Source: Klebsiella pneumoniae (GTDB lineage Bacteria > Pseudomonadota > Gammaproteobacteria > Pseudomonadales > UBA5518). Taken from it: a stretch of 64,000 nt of DNA. This document shows positions 34,984 through 44,965 of the stretch, piece after piece. The number at the start of each line of letters is the position of its first letter. Position 1 is the stretch's first letter. Position numbers and translations under genes: made by a program. The stretch is taken from positions 1 to 64,000 of the forward strand of contig CAMAXE010000004.1 in the NCBI GenBank assembly GCA_945862145.1, read 5' to 3'. The notes beneath the pieces are model-generated. The model saw nothing but the letters and a program-made list of their open reading frames with translations, was not told the origin of the DNA and ran no database searches.

Positions 34984-36714
34984 TCATGCGCCGGAAGGCA
35001 GCGCCTCGACATGTTCGATCAACAATTGCAGCGAGCGATTGCCCCGGTATTCATTGACATCCAGCCGGTAGGCCAGATGCGCGCGCGCAGTGGCCGGATC
35101 AGGCCAGGTGTCGACATTGAAAGCGATGCCCTGCAGGCGCAGTGTTGGATCACTCTCGGGGGAAACTGTCAGCCGCAGGTGCTTCTCACCCACGAGACGC
35201 TGTTCGTGCAGGCGAAAAACGCCGTCGAACAACGGCTCGGGAAAGTGCTGCCCCCACGGCGCCGCTTCGCGCAGCAGCTCCGCATTAGGCAGCGTGAAAT
35301 CGGCCGGCGGCAGCTCGCCGTCGGTCTCCAGTACGCCCTGCAGCGCTGCGGGATCGAGCACCCGCCGGACCTCGATGTCGAAGGCGGTGGCAAAACGCGC
35401 GTAGTCGGCGGCCGCGAGCGAAAGCCCCGCCGCCATCGCGTGCCCGCCGAAGCGCACGATGAGTCCGGGCTCGCGCGCATCTACCGCCGCCAGCGCATCG
35501 CGCACGTGGAGGCCACGGATGGAGCGTGCCGACCCTTTGAGTTCGCCGTCTCCGGCAGGGGCAAAAGCGATCACCGGGCGGTGCAGCCGTTCTTTGATGC
35601 GCGAAGCAACCAGACCGACCACACCCTGATGCCACTCCGGACGGTACAGACAGACACCCCAGCGCGAATCGGCGGCAGCGACACCCTCCTCGAGAAGCGC
35701 GAGCGCTTCCTGCTGCATGCCGGATTCTATCTGGCGCCGCTGCCGGTTCATTCCGTCTAGAGCGGCGGCCATTTCGCGCGCACGCAGTGGATCGTCCTCG
35801 AGCAGGCAGCGAATGCCCCATGACATGTCATCGAGGCGACCGGCGGCGTTCAGGCGCGGGCCGGCAAAAAACCCCAGATCCGCGCTGGTGACGCGCGAGG
35901 GTTCGCGACCGGCAACCTGCAGCAGCGCACGCACGCCGGGGCGCCCGCGCCCCGCACGCAACCTGAGCAGGCCCTGCTGGACCAGAATGCGGTTGTTGGC
36001 GTCCAGCGGGACCACATCGGCCACGGTGCCCAGGGCCACCAGATCGAGCAGTTCGGCAAGCTTCGGCTCCTGCAGTGAGCGCAGCTCGAACCAGCCGCGC
36101 CGTCGTAACTCGGCGCGCAGTGCCCCGAGCAGGTAAAACACCACTCCGACGCCCGCGAGGTTTTTGCTGGGGAAGGAACAACCCGGCTGGTTCGGGTTCA
36201 GGATGGCGCAGGCCGCCGGCAGCTGCTCGCCCGGCAGGTGGTGGTCGGTCACCAACACATCGATGCCGAAGGCCGCAGCCTTTGCTACGCCGGCGATGCT
36301 GCTGATGCCGTTATCAACCGTGATCAGCAGCGCAGGTCGCGGCTCGCGCGCCGCCGCAACCTCCACGATTTCGGGGGTGAGGCCATACCCGAACTCGAAG
36401 CGATTGGGCACCAGGAAATCGGCGCCGTGAAAACCCATGGCGCGCAGACCGAGCAACAGGAGGGCCGTGCTGGTGGCACCGTCTGCGTCGTAATCACCGA
36501 CCACGAGCACCACCTCGTCGCGATCAATCGCATCGGCAAGGCGCCCGGTGGCGGCATCGAGGCCCAGGAGACTCACCGGGGAGAGCAGCGATGCGAGTTG
36601 AAGTTGCAGCCCCTGCGCCACATCGACCCCTCGCGCAGCGTAGAGCCGGGTGAGGAGATCCGCGGTGCCGGGCGCCTCCGGGAGCACCCGGCGTTGCAGT
36701 CGCGGACTGGCCAC
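34984..36714 (-). CDS. recJ: Single-stranded-DNA-specific exonuclease RecJ
   Basis: A 576-aa 5'-3' exonuclease of the DHH superfamily. Motif I VVGDYDADGATST (about 71-83), LITVDNGIS (motif II region), the DHH-like VTDHHLPGEQLP, and GGHAMAAGLSL (DHHA1 domain) are all present; an OB-fold domain ends the protein. Functions in RecFOR recombination and mismatch repair. It starts at GTG 36714 directly after the thrC TAG. Length is normal. Confidence 0.96.
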   Translation of the reverse strand: MASPRLQRRVLPEAPGTADLLTRLYAARGVDVAQGLQLQLASLLSPVSLLGLDAATGRLADAIDRDEVVLVVGDYDADGATSTALLLLGLRAMGFHGADFLVPNRFEFGYGLTPEIVEVAAAREPRPALLITVDNGISSIAGVAKAAAFGIDVLVTDHHLPGEQLPAACAILNPNQPGCSFPSKNLAGVGVVFYLLGALRAELRRRGWFELRSLQEPKLAELLDLVALGTVADVVPLDANNRILVQQGLLRLRAGRGRPGVRALLQVAGREPSRVTSADLGFFAGPRLNAAGRLDDMSWGIRCLLEDDPLRAREMAAALDGMNRQRRQIESGMQQEALALLEEGVAAADSRWGVCLYRPEWHQGVVGLVASRIKERLHRPVIAFAPAGDGELKGSARSIRGLHVRDALAAVDAREPGLIVRFGGHAMAAGLSLAAADYARFATAFDIEVRRVLDPAALQGVLETDGELPPADFTLPNAELLREAAPWGQHFPEPLFDGVFRLHEQRLVGEKHLRLTVSPESDPTLRLQGIAFNVDTWPDPATARAHLAYRLDVNEYRGNRSLQLLIEHVEALPSGA

Positions 36715-38112
36715 CTAGGCCCGCACGCGTTCGCGCACGAATTGCGCGAGCAGGGCGAGATCGCGCGGCAAGCGCGCACAACGCTCTGGCCGCTGCAAAA
36801 GATCGGCCATGTGGAGCGGCAGCTGCGGCTCGCGCGGAACTCCGGCACGGTGGATAGCGTCGGGAAATTTAGCCGGATGCGCGGTACCGAGCGTGACCAG
36901 CGGCAGGGCTGCGTCGGTACGACATTCCCGGGCCGCGCGGACACCGATGGCCGTGTGCGGATCGAGGAGATATTCGGTGTCGTGAAAGACGCTGGCAATG
37001 GTCTCGCAGGTGCGCTCGTCATCGACCACGGCACTGGAGAATTCTGCGCGCGCGCGCTCTAGCACGGCCGGCGGCACTTGCACGGCACCGCTGCGGAAAC
37101 GCCCCATCAAGCCTGCCATTGCCGCAGCATCGCCGTCATGGAAATCAAAGAGCGCACGCTCGAAATTGCTGGACACTACGATGTCCATGCTGGGAGCGAG
37201 CGTTTGCAGAGGCGCTCCACGCGCATAGCCCTCGCCGCGCAAGAAGCGGTGCAGGATGTCGTTGGCGTTGGTGGCGATCACCAGTTGCGCGATAGGCAGG
37301 CCCATGCGACGCGCAAGATAACCGGCGTAGATGTCGCCGAAATTTCCCGTGGGCACCGAGAATCCCACGGCGCGACGGGGCGCACCGAGTGCCAGCGCGG
37401 CCGCCACGTAGTAGACGATCTGGGCCATGATGCGGGCCCAATTGATCGAGTTGACCGCCACCAACCGCAGCCCGGGCGGCAGGAATGACTGATCGGTGAA
37501 ACTCGCCTTCACGAGCTCCTGGCAATCGTCGAAATCACCATCGACCGCGATGTTGTGGATATTGGGCCCGATGACCGTGGTCATCTGGCGGCGCTGCACC
37601 TCCGAGACGCGACCGTGCGGGTGCATGATGAAAATGTCCACCCGCGAGGAGCGGCGGCATCCCTCGATGGCGGCAGAGCCCGTGTCGCCTGAGGTGGCGC
37701 CCAGAATGACAGCCCGTTCGCCACGACGCTCCAAGGACCGTTCGAGGAGCCGCCCCAGCAGTTGCAGCGCGAAATCCTTGAATGCCAGCGTAGGCCCGTG
37801 GAAGAGCTCGAGCACCCACTCGTTGGGACCGAGCTGCACCAGCGGTGCTACCGCAGGATGGCGGAAATCGCGGTAGGTGTCTTCGCAAATGACGCGCAGC
37901 TCGGCGGGCGAGAGAAACCCCACCACGAAGGGCTGCATGACCTCAGCCGCCAGCGCGGCGTAGCCGAGACCCGCCCAGCGCTCGAAAGTCGCCGTATCGA
38001 AGCGCGGCAGTTGCCGCGGCAGGTAGAGGCCCCCATCGGGCGCAAGCCCGGTAAGCAGGACATCTTCGAAACCAAGTGCCGGCGAGCCGCCACGCGTACT
38101 GATGTATTCCAC
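36715..38112 (-). CDS. thrC: Threonine synthase
   Basis: A 465-aa PLP enzyme converting O-phosphohomoserine to threonine. The N-terminus YISTRGGSPALGFEDVLLTGL is typical, FHGPTLAFKDFALQ contains the PLP-binding Lys, GATSGDTGSAAIEG the phosphate loop, and SVPTGNFGDIYAGY a conserved block. GTG 38112 lies 10 bp after the hom stop with a GAGGG ribosome-binding site; the 30-codon upstream frame lies in hom and is excluded. Last step of the threonine branch. Confidence 0.96.
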   Translation of the reverse strand: MEYISTRGGSPALGFEDVLLTGLAPDGGLYLPRQLPRFDTATFERWAGLGYAALAAEVMQPFVVGFLSPAELRVICEDTYRDFRHPAVAPLVQLGPNEWVLELFHGPTLAFKDFALQLLGRLLERSLERRGERAVILGATSGDTGSAAIEGCRRSSRVDIFIMHPHGRVSEVQRRQMTTVIGPNIHNIAVDGDFDDCQELVKASFTDQSFLPPGLRLVAVNSINWARIMAQIVYYVAAALALGAPRRAVGFSVPTGNFGDIYAGYLARRMGLPIAQLVIATNANDILHRFLRGEGYARGAPLQTLAPSMDIVVSSNFERALFDFHDGDAAAMAGLMGRFRSGAVQVPPAVLERARAEFSSAVVDDERTCETIASVFHDTEYLLDPHTAIGVRAARECRTDAALPLVTLGTAHPAKFPDAIHRAGVPREPQLPLHMADLLQRPERCARLPRDLALLAQFVRERVRA

Positions 38113-38122
38113 GCCGGGGCCC

Positions 38123-39430
38123 TCAGCCGTCGAGTTTTTCCATGCGGATGCGCCGCACCGGGCCCCGCGTTGCGCCGAGCGCCTCGATGGCGCGGATGGC
38201 ATCGATCATGCGCTGCTCCCGAGTGACGCTGGTGAGCAGGATCATGGTGGCGGTTTCCTGGCCTTCGGGCGCCTCTTTCTGGATCAGCGCCTCAATGCTG
38301 ATGCCCGCATCGCCCAGGATCTGCGCAATGCGCCAGAGCACGCCAGGTTGGTCGAGCACGGTGATGCGCAGGTAGTAACTCGTGAGTACGGCCTCGATGG
38401 GCAGCACCGGCTCCGAAGAGAGCCTGTCGGCCTGGAAAGCGAGGTGGGGGACGCGGTGCTCGGGATCGGCGGTCAACGTGCGTGCCACGTCGACGATATC
38501 GGCTACCACCGACGAGGCGGTGGGCTCGGAACCCGCGCCCGGTCCGTAGTACAGGGTAGGACCCACCGCATCCCCGCGCACGAGAATCGCGTTCATGACC
38601 CCGTTCACATTGGCGATCAGCCGATCATCGGGAATCAGCGTGGGATGCACTCGCAGTTCGATGCCCTCTGCCGTGCGCCGGCAGATGCCGAGGTGCTTGA
38701 TGCGGTAACCGAGTTCCTCGGCATAGCCGAGGTCTTCGCTGGAGAGCGAGGAAATCCCCTCACAGTAGATCCGTTCGAATTGCAGCGGAATCCCGAAGGC
38801 GAGCGAGGCGAGGATGGCAAGCTTGTGCGCAGCATCGATACCCTCGATATCGAAGGTGGGGTCGGCCTCGGCGTAGCCGAGCGCCTGGGCCTCGGCCAGT
38901 GCCGCGGCAAAGCTGCGCCCGTGCTCGCGCATCTCCGAGAGGATGTAGTTGCCGGTACCGTTGATGATGCCGGCGACCCATTCGATATGGTTGGCTGCGA
39001 GGCCCTCACGGATGGCCTTGATGATTGGAATGCCGCCACCGACCGCCGCCTCGAACGCCACCGAGACGCCGCGGGCACTGGCGGCGGCGAAGATCTCGTT
39101 GCCATGCTGGGCAATGAGCGCCTTGTTGGCGGTGATCACGTGCTTGCCGGCGGCGATGGCCTCGAGCACGAGGGTGTGCGCCGTGTCGCAGCCACCGATC
39201 AGTTCCACCACGATATCGACGTCGGGATCACGCACCACCTCGAAGAGATCCCGGCTGATACGGGTGTCTCCCGTGCTGCAGCGCGGATTGTCGCGACGCG
39301 CGCCGATGTGCGTGACGATGACATCACGGCCGACGCGCGCGGCGATATCCGCGCGATTGCGTTCAAGCACGCGGAACGTGCCGGAGCCCACGGTACCGAA
39401 ACCGCAGATACCCACCCGTATCGGATCCAC
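38123..39430 (-). CDS. hom: Homoserine dehydrogenase
   Basis: Reduces aspartate semialdehyde to homoserine, first committed step to threonine and methionine. Of 435 aa: NAD(P)-binding GICGFGTVGSGTF at the N-terminus, GGCDTAHTLVLEAI, TANKALIAQHG, AAVGGGIPIIKAI, and a C-terminal ACT domain (about 350-430) with DQPGVLWRIAQILGDAGISIE for threonine feedback inhibition. GTG 39430 has GGAGAG upstream and gives the family N-terminus; GTG 39472, overlapping the dsbC stop, is the alternative. Confidence 0.95.
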   Translation of the reverse strand: MDPIRVGICGFGTVGSGTFRVLERNRADIAARVGRDVIVTHIGARRDNPRCSTGDTRISRDLFEVVRDPDVDIVVELIGGCDTAHTLVLEAIAAGKHVITANKALIAQHGNEIFAAASARGVSVAFEAAVGGGIPIIKAIREGLAANHIEWVAGIINGTGNYILSEMREHGRSFAAALAEAQALGYAEADPTFDIEGIDAAHKLAILASLAFGIPLQFERIYCEGISSLSSEDLGYAEELGYRIKHLGICRRTAEGIELRVHPTLIPDDRLIANVNGVMNAILVRGDAVGPTLYYGPGAGSEPTASSVVADIVDVARTLTADPEHRVPHLAFQADRLSSEPVLPIEAVLTSYYLRITVLDQPGVLWRIAQILGDAGISIEALIQKEAPEGQETATMILLTSVTREQRMIDAIRAIEALGATRGPVRRIRMEKLDG

Positions 39431-39468
39431 TGGAGACTCTCCGCAGAGCGCGCCGGGGCGCGCAATTC

Positions 39469-40215
39469 TCACTTCACGCCCATGATATGGGCAAGTTCTT
39501 CGGCTGGCTTGTAGCCGGGTATGAGAGCGCCATCCTCGAGTATCAGCGCTGGCGTTCCGGTCACACCGAGTTGCTCACCAAGCGCGTACTGCGCGGCAAT
39601 CGGATTGCCGGCGCATACGTTGTCGGGGATATCAGTGCCGTTCTTCATGCTGGTGAGAGCGGCACCACGATCCGCCGAACACCATGCCGTGGCGATCTTG
39701 CGGAAAGAAGGCGAACCCAGTCCCGCGCGAGGGAATGCCAGGTAGTGCACGGCGATGCCCATGGCATTAAGCGCCGGCACTTCGTTGTGGAACTTGCGGC
39801 AATACCCGCAGTCGATATCCGTAAATACCGTGACGGTGGCTTTGGGGTTCTCGGGAGCGAACACGATCATGTCCGAGGTCTTGAGTGCTGCCAGGGCTTG
39901 GCGGCGATCCGTATCACGCTGCTTTTCTGCCAGGTTGATGAACCCGCCCGGACCGATAGAAAAGAGATCGCCTGCCACGAAAAAGGAGCCGTCGGCGCTC
40001 AGGAAAAGCGTCGGGCCACCCTTCACGCTCACCTCGTAGAGCCCGGGCATGGCGCTCTTGTGCGGCATCGCGTACTCGAGATCCGCGCGTGCGGCCTTCA
40101 GCTTGGCGAGCAGAGCCATGGCAACAGGATCATCGGCGGCCATCGCGGGAGTGACGTGAAGCCCGTACATGAACGCCAGGCCTAGCCAGCGCGCGAGGGT
40201 CAAGGCAGTTTTCAT
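39469..40215 (-). CDS. dsbC: Thiol:disulfide interchange protein DsbC
   Basis: A 248-aa periplasmic disulfide isomerase. Signal peptide 1-26 ends at AMA before ADDPVA; a small dimerisation domain follows; the thioredoxin fold has the active CGYC (Cys136-Cys139) in FTDIDCGYCRKFHNEV, a second Cys pair (WCSADRG ... NVCAGN), and the cis-Pro TGTPALILEDG. Located between xerD and hom as in Pseudomonas. ATG 40215 gives a regular signal peptide and has AGAGGA upstream. Confidence 0.94.
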   Translation of the reverse strand: MKTALTLARWLGLAFMYGLHVTPAMAADDPVAMALLAKLKAARADLEYAMPHKSAMPGLYEVSVKGGPTLFLSADGSFFVAGDLFSIGPGGFINLAEKQRDTDRRQALAALKTSDMIVFAPENPKATVTVFTDIDCGYCRKFHNEVPALNAMGIAVHYLAFPRAGLGSPSFRKIATAWCSADRGAALTSMKNGTDIPDNVCAGNPIAAQYALGEQLGVTGTPALILEDGALIPGYKPAEELAHIMGVK

Positions 40216-40280
40216 GACGCGTATTCCTCTGTTGAGCACCGCGGTGCCGATTCGGGAGTCCATTATGCCCTCGGTTGCCC

Positions 40281-41183
40281 TCAACCGCGCGGATGGTGCG
40301 CGGCGTGAAGTTGCTTGAGGCGCTCGCGCGCCACGTGCGTGTAAATCTGCGTGGTCGACAGATCGCTGTGTCCGAGCAGCATCTGCACCACCCTGAGGTC
40401 GGCACCGTGGTTGAGCAGGTGCGTCGCGAAGGCATGCCTCAAGGTGTGCGGCGACAGCGGCTTGGTGATGCCCGCACCCACGGCATGACGCTTCAGACGA
40501 TACCAGAAAGCCTGACGCGTCATGGACACGCCATCACGGCCCGGGAACAACGCCGCGCTCGCGCCATCGGCGACCAGCCGGGGACGCGCCTCGCGAAGAT
40601 ATCTCCCGATCCACGCCACCGCTTCGTCGCCTACCGGCACCAGCCGCTCGCGCGAGCCCTTGCCCATCACCCTCACAGCACCCTGGACAAGGTTGACGGC
40701 ATCGATCCGCAGATTGACCAACTCGCTCACGCGCAGGCCGCAGGCATACAAGAGTTCGAGCATGGCGCGGTCGCGCAAACCTATGGGTGCCGACAGGTCT
40801 GGCGCGGCGAGCAGCGCCTCGACATCGTCTTCACTCAGGGTCTTGGGCAGCGGGCGGCCAAGCCGCGGACTTTCTATCTGGAGGGTCGGATCTGCGGTGA
40901 TGCGACCGGCACGTAACTGGTATCTGAAAAAACCGCGCAGGCAGGACAGGAGGCGCGCGGCGCTCCGTGCCGAACGGCCAGCGTGTAATCCTGCGGCGAG
41001 ATATTCGAGGATGGTCGCACGGTCGCAGGCCAGAAGCTCAAGCCCACGCCCCGAGCACCACGTGGCGAAGGCGTCGAGATCACTGCGGTAGGCCGCAAGC
41101 GAATTGCCACTCAGACCCTTCTCCAACCATGCCGCATCGAGGAAGGACTCGATCGCTGCGGGCCCCGAGGGAGCAGGATTCAT
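40281..41183 (-). CDS. xerD: Tyrosine recombinase XerD
   Basis: A 300-aa site-specific recombinase that resolves chromosome dimers at dif with XerC. Catalytic set: Arg in CGLRVSELVNL, His and Arg in SPHTLRHAFATHLLNHG, His in LLGHSDLSTTQIYTHV with the nucleophilic Tyr. The first third is the SAM-like core-binding domain. ATG 41183 was preferred over GTG 41213, which lies inside the rplS terminator. The conserved location upstream of dsbC-hom-thrC favours XerD over an integrase. Confidence 0.95.
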   Translation of the reverse strand: MNPAPSGPAAIESFLDAAWLEKGLSGNSLAAYRSDLDAFATWCSGRGLELLACDRATILEYLAAGLHAGRSARSAARLLSCLRGFFRYQLRAGRITADPTLQIESPRLGRPLPKTLSEDDVEALLAAPDLSAPIGLRDRAMLELLYACGLRVSELVNLRIDAVNLVQGAVRVMGKGSRERLVPVGDEAVAWIGRYLREARPRLVADGASAALFPGRDGVSMTRQAFWYRLKRHAVGAGITKPLSPHTLRHAFATHLLNHGADLRVVQMLLGHSDLSTTQIYTHVARERLKQLHAAHHPRG

Positions 41184-41191
41184 GTGCACAG

Positions 41192-41217
41192 AAAAAAGGT
41201 GGCCAATGGCCACCTTT
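41192..41217 (-). terminator. Rho-independent terminator after rplS
   Basis: Perfect 10-bp inverted repeat AAAGGTGGCC / GGCCACCTTT with a three-base loop, followed on the minus strand by a T-run. It closes the rpsP-rimM-trmD-rplS operon just before xerD. Confidence 0.92.
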
Positions 41218-41263
41218 GGTGCTCGCTGCGCGGCGGCAATTCCGCTCGCTACGCGGAAAGCAA

Positions 41264-41626
41264 TCAGCCCGCCGACTTGGTGAGTTTTTCTTTGATGCGT
41301 GCCGCCTTGCCGCTCAGCTCGCGGAGGTAATACAGCTTGGCCTGACGCACATCACCGCGGCGCTTGACCAGGATACTGGCGACAGTCGCGCTGTAGGTCT
41401 GAAAGGTCCGCTCCACGCCCACACCGTGGGAGATCTTGCGCACCGTGAACGCGGAGTTGAGACCGCGGTTACGCTTCCCTATCACCACACCCTCGAAGGC
41501 CTGGAGGCGCTCGCGCTCACCCTCGACCACACGAACATCGACTACGACGGTATCGCCAGGTGCGAAGTCCGGCACGTTCTTTCCCATTTGCTCGGCTTCG
41601 AGCTGGGCAATGATCCCGTTCTGCAT
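41264..41626 (-). CDS. rplS: 50S ribosomal protein L19
   Basis: A 120-aa large-subunit protein at the 30S-50S interface. It shows the family pattern [45 protein letters not shown] and the C-terminal [25 protein letters not shown] 41626 has an ideal AGGAGG at 7-nt spacing, so the 27-codon upstream extension is discarded. Last gene of the rpsP operon. Confidence 0.98.
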   Translation of the reverse strand: MQNGIIAQLEAEQMGKNVPDFAPGDTVVVDVRVVEGERERLQAFEGVVIGKRNRGLNSAFTVRKISHGVGVERTFQTYSATVASILVKRRGDVRQAKLYYLRELSGKAARIKEKLTKSAG

Positions 41627-41716
41627 GAGCCCTTCCTCCTCGTTCCGCCCCGGAGAGCTGCGTGCCCCCGGTGGCGTTGATACGGTGACGGCAACAGCGC
41701 CGCGCACTCGATGTTC

Positions 41717-42406
41717 TCAATCCAGCTCCGGCATGAGGTCCGGGCGTCGTTGCTGCGTCCGCGCTCGGGCCTGCTCGAGGCGCCAGCGGCGTATCCGCTC
41801 ATGGTCACCGGAGAGCAGGGCTTCCGGAACCCCGCGACCCTCGAATACCTCCGGTCGGGTGTAGTGCGGGCAGTCCAGCAGGCCATCCGAGAAGGAGTCC
41901 TGCGCCGCTGACTCACCGTGACCGAGGGCTCCCGGCAACAGCCGGACCACCGCGTCTATCACTACCATTGCGGCCAGTTCACCGCCGCTCAGCACGTAAT
42001 CCCCGATCGAGAGTTCCTCATCGACCTCGGACTCGATCACGCGCTCGTCTATACCTTCGTACCGACCCGCCACCAACACCAGCGGACCCGCAGTCGCCAG
42101 GCTCGCAGCGCGCCGCTGCGAAAAGGCCGGGCCCTGCGGCGAGAGGTAAATCACCGTCACCTCGGGACCCAGCGAGGCTTTGGCCGCGCGGATCGCAGCG
42201 CACAACGGCGGCGCCGTCATGACCATCCCCGGACCGCCCCCATAGGGTCGGTCGTCTACCGAACGGTGCCGTTCCTGCGCGTACTCGCGCGGATTCCAGA
42301 ACCCGACCTCTGCAATGCCCTCGCGGATCGCGCGGCCCGAGATGCCGAAATCGATCAACGCATCGAACATCTCAGGGAAGATCGTCACCACCCCGATGCG
42401 CAACAC
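41717..42406 (-). CDS. trmD: tRNA (guanine-N1)-methyltransferase
   Basis: A 229-aa SPOUT-class enzyme that methylates G37 using SAM. Landmarks: [43 protein letters not shown]-type YLSPQGPAF, the knot region [13 protein letters not shown] and [17 protein letters not shown], and [18 protein letters not shown] 42406 has GGGAGGAGA upstream; the next codon TTG 42403 would give the length seen in E. coli, and the two cannot be separated. Confidence 0.97.
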   Translation of the reverse strand: MLRIGVVTIFPEMFDALIDFGISGRAIREGIAEVGFWNPREYAQERHRSVDDRPYGGGPGMVMTAPPLCAAIRAAKASLGPEVTVIYLSPQGPAFSQRRAASLATAGPLVLVAGRYEGIDERVIESEVDEELSIGDYVLSGGELAAMVVIDAVVRLLPGALGHGESAAQDSFSDGLLDCPHYTRPEVFEGRGVPEALLSGDHERIRRWRLEQARARTQQRRPDLMPELD

Positions 42407-42422
42407 GCTCTCCTCCCGAGGA

Positions 42423-42965
42423 TCAGAACGTGGGGTCCCAATCGACCCGTATCTCGCCGGCGCCAAGGTCGACCCCGAGGATCACCTTGCCGTCTACCCA
42501 CGGGACCATCCGCTCCCGTCCATCGATGCTGCCCTCACAGGGCTGCACCACCATCACGTCGTTGGCACCCGTCTCAAACAGGTGGCCGAGCACTCCGAGC
42601 AGAACCGGGGCATCACTGCCCACTTGGGCCAGCACCCGGAGCCCTTCGAGTTGGTACCAGTAGTACTCACCCTCGGGCAGCCGCGGCATCGCGGCTTCGG
42701 GGACGGCAATCTCTGCTTGCACAAAGCGCCGTGCCAGTTCCCGATCGTCGCAACCCGCAAGATGCGCTACCAGGCCCTTGCCTTGGCGTTGCCCTGCATC
42801 GACTTCGTGCTTCTCACACCCTCCCGGAAGTCGCAGGGACCAGACCGGGTAATCGAGCAAGCGTTCCAGAGGTTCCGTGAAGGACCAGACCTTCACCCAC
42901 CCCTTCACCCCGAACACACCACTTATGCGGCCCAGGATGATTGTCCTGTCTTTATCGGCCGACAT
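42423..42965 (-). CDS. rimM: Ribosome maturation factor RimM
   Basis: A 180-aa 16S rRNA processing factor. N-terminal RimM domain with [20 protein letters not shown] and LEGLRVL; C-terminal PRC-like beta-barrel (about 100-180) with [26 protein letters not shown] and [15 protein letters not shown]. Binds S19 in 30S maturation. Conserved position between rpsP and trmD. Confidence 0.96.
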   Translation of the reverse strand: MSADKDRTIILGRISGVFGVKGWVKVWSFTEPLERLLDYPVWSLRLPGGCEKHEVDAGQRQGKGLVAHLAGCDDRELARRFVQAEIAVPEAAMPRLPEGEYYWYQLEGLRVLAQVGSDAPVLLGVLGHLFETGANDVMVVQPCEGSIDGRERMVPWVDGKVILGVDLGAGEIRVDWDPTF

Positions 42966-42991
42966 CTACGCGCCGACCCCGATAACCCGAC

Positions 42992-43249
42992 TCAGGCCGC
43001 GACCGGCGCCTTGCGGGTATCGCTCACCAGCTTGGCAACGCGGTCCGAGAGGGTCGCTCCGTGGCCCAGCCAGTAGTCGACGCGGGCGAGGTCGAGACGC
43101 AGGCGCTGTTCCTTGCCAGCGGCAATTGGATTGAAGAACCCGACCCGCTCAATGAAGCGGCCGTCACGGGCGCTGCGGCTGTCGGTCACGGTGACCTGAT
43201 AGAAGGGGCGCTTCTTGGCGCCAACCCGGGAAAGTCTGATCGTCAGCAT
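42992..43249 (-). CDS. rpsP: 30S ribosomal protein S16
   Basis: An 85-aa small-subunit protein beginning [20 protein letters not shown], followed by [19 protein letters not shown] and [14 protein letters not shown]. First gene of the rpsP-rimM-trmD-rplS operon. Upstream 44 codons in frame are non-conserved and rejected. Confidence 0.98.
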   Translation of the reverse strand: MLTIRLSRVGAKKRPFYQVTVTDSRSARDGRFIERVGFFNPIAAGKEQRLRLDLARVDYWLGHGATLSDRVAKLVSDTRKAPVAA

Positions 43250-43397
43250 GCCTGGAGGTCCTGAGGTTCGGTGGCCCGGCGCGTCTCCGGGTTGATCCCG
43301 GCGCAGTCCAGTCGGGCCTGCAAAGGGCGCGTAGTGTACGGTAAAGGCCCTGCACCCGAAACCCTCGAATCGCGGGCACACCGGGCTTGTGGAATTT

Positions 43398-44771
43398 TCA
43401 CCGCCTCGGGGGGAAGCCGGCCCCGGGGGGCATCATTCCCCCCATGCCGCGCATCATGTTCTGCATGGCTCCCTTGTTGCCCATCTTCTTCATCATTTTC
43501 TGCATCTGCTTGAATTGCTTCAGCAGGCGGCTCAGGTCCTGGATAGTGGTGCCAGACCCCTGCATGATCCGGCGCTTGCGTGAGCCGTTAAGCAGGTCCG
43601 GATCGCGGCGCTCGCGCGGCGTCATGGAGTTGATGATGGCCTCCATGCGCACGAACATCCCCGTGTCGACCTTGGATTGGGCTGCCTGAGCAAGCCCCCC
43701 CATGCCGGGCAGCTTGTCGAGCATCGCAGAGAGCCCGCCCATGCTGCGCATCTGCAGCAGCTGGTCGCGGAAGTCCTCGAGATCAAAACCCTTGCCGCCC
43801 TTGCGGATCTTCTTGGCGAGTTTTTCAGCCTTGTCCCGGTCGAGCTTGCGCTCGGCCTCCTCGATCAGCGAGAGCACATCGCCCATGCCGAGGATGCGCG
43901 AAGCGATCCGGTCGGGATGGAAGGGCTCCAGGGCGTCGGTCTTCTCGCCAACGCCCAGGAACTTGATTGGCTTGCCGGTAACGGCCCGCACGGACAGCGC
44001 CGCGCCACCGCGCGAATCGGCATCGGCCTTGGCGAGAATCACGCCTGTCAGCGGGATCGCCTCGTTGAAGGCTCGGGCAGTCTGAGCGGCATCCTGTCCG
44101 CTCATCGCATCGACCACGAAAAGGGTCTCGACCGGATCCAGGAATTCATGGAGCTCGCGGAGCTCGGCCATCATCGCCGTATCGATCGCGAGCCGGCCCG
44201 CGGTGTCGACGATCAGGACATCGGCAAACTTTACGCGGGCAGCCTGCAGTGCCTCGCGGGCGATGTCGATCGGGCGCTGCGAGTCCAGGCTGGGCAGAAA
44301 GCCCACGCCGATACTCTCGGCCAGGGTTTCGAGCTGGCGAATGGCTGCCGGACGGTAGACGTCGACACTCACCAACAGGACCTTGCGCCCCTTGTTTTTC
44401 AACATGCGCGCCAGCTTGGCCGCGCTGGTGGTCTTGCCGCTGCCCTGCAGGCCGGCCATCAGGATGACCGCCGGCGCCTGGGCCGTGAGATCGAGCCCCT
44501 CGTTGGCCTCGCCCATGGCCGCGACGAGCTGCGCGTGGACGATCTTCAGGAATGCCTGCCCGGGGCTCAGGCTCTTCATCACCTCCTGACCGATCGCGCG
44601 CTGGCGCACCTGGTCGATGAAATCCTTGACCACGGGCAGGGCGACGTCTGCCTCGAGCAGAGCCTGCCTCACCTCCCGGAGCGTGTCCTGGATATTGTCC
44701 TCGGTGAGCGCCGCCTTGCCGGCAACGCGGCGCAGGGTCTCGGAGAGCCGTTCAGTCAGCTGGTCGAACAT
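43398..44771 (-). CDS. ffh: Signal recognition particle protein Ffh
   Basis: A 457-aa GTPase that delivers nascent inner-membrane proteins. N domain about 1-95; G domain with [15 protein letters not shown] (G1), [21 protein letters not shown] (G3), and [13 protein letters not shown] (G4/5, where Thr-Lys-x-Asp-Gly is more usual); C-terminal methionine-rich M domain (about 300-457) with the 4.5S RNA-binding [15 protein letters not shown] and the Met-rich tail [15 protein letters not shown] 44771 fits the family start. Upstream of rpsP as in Pseudomonas. Confidence 0.97.
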   Translation of the reverse strand: MFDQLTERLSETLRRVAGKAALTEDNIQDTLREVRQALLEADVALPVVKDFIDQVRQRAIGQEVMKSLSPGQAFLKIVHAQLVAAMGEANEGLDLTAQAPAVILMAGLQGSGKTTSAAKLARMLKNKGRKVLLVSVDVYRPAAIRQLETLAESIGVGFLPSLDSQRPIDIAREALQAARVKFADVLIVDTAGRLAIDTAMMAELRELHEFLDPVETLFVVDAMSGQDAAQTARAFNEAIPLTGVILAKADADSRGGAALSVRAVTGKPIKFLGVGEKTDALEPFHPDRIASRILGMGDVLSLIEEAERKLDRDKAEKLAKKIRKGGKGFDLEDFRDQLLQMRSMGGLSAMLDKLPGMGGLAQAAQSKVDTGMFVRMEAIINSMTPRERRDPDLLNGSRKRRIMQGSGTTIQDLSRLLKQFKQMQKMMKKMGNKGAMQNMMRGMGGMMPPGAGFPPRR

Positions 44772-44965
44772 GCGGGAATTCCGTACTGGATCAGGGCCGG
44801 AAGCGGGGCCAGAAAACGACGGCGTGAGTATACCTGCGGCCGCGTCCAACCGGCAGCGCCCGTATCGCACCGATATCCTCTGGCGGTGGGTGACGCCCGC
44901 GCCGGGTGGCCGCTAGAATGCGTCATCGGCTGCCCTCTGCCACCGGCGCCAGTAGACCCTACATA

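Noticed and set aside
40281-41183. Phage or integron integrase instead of XerD
   Set aside because: Length, motifs and the conserved neighbours dsbC-hom-thrC match XerD; no mobile-element genes are present.
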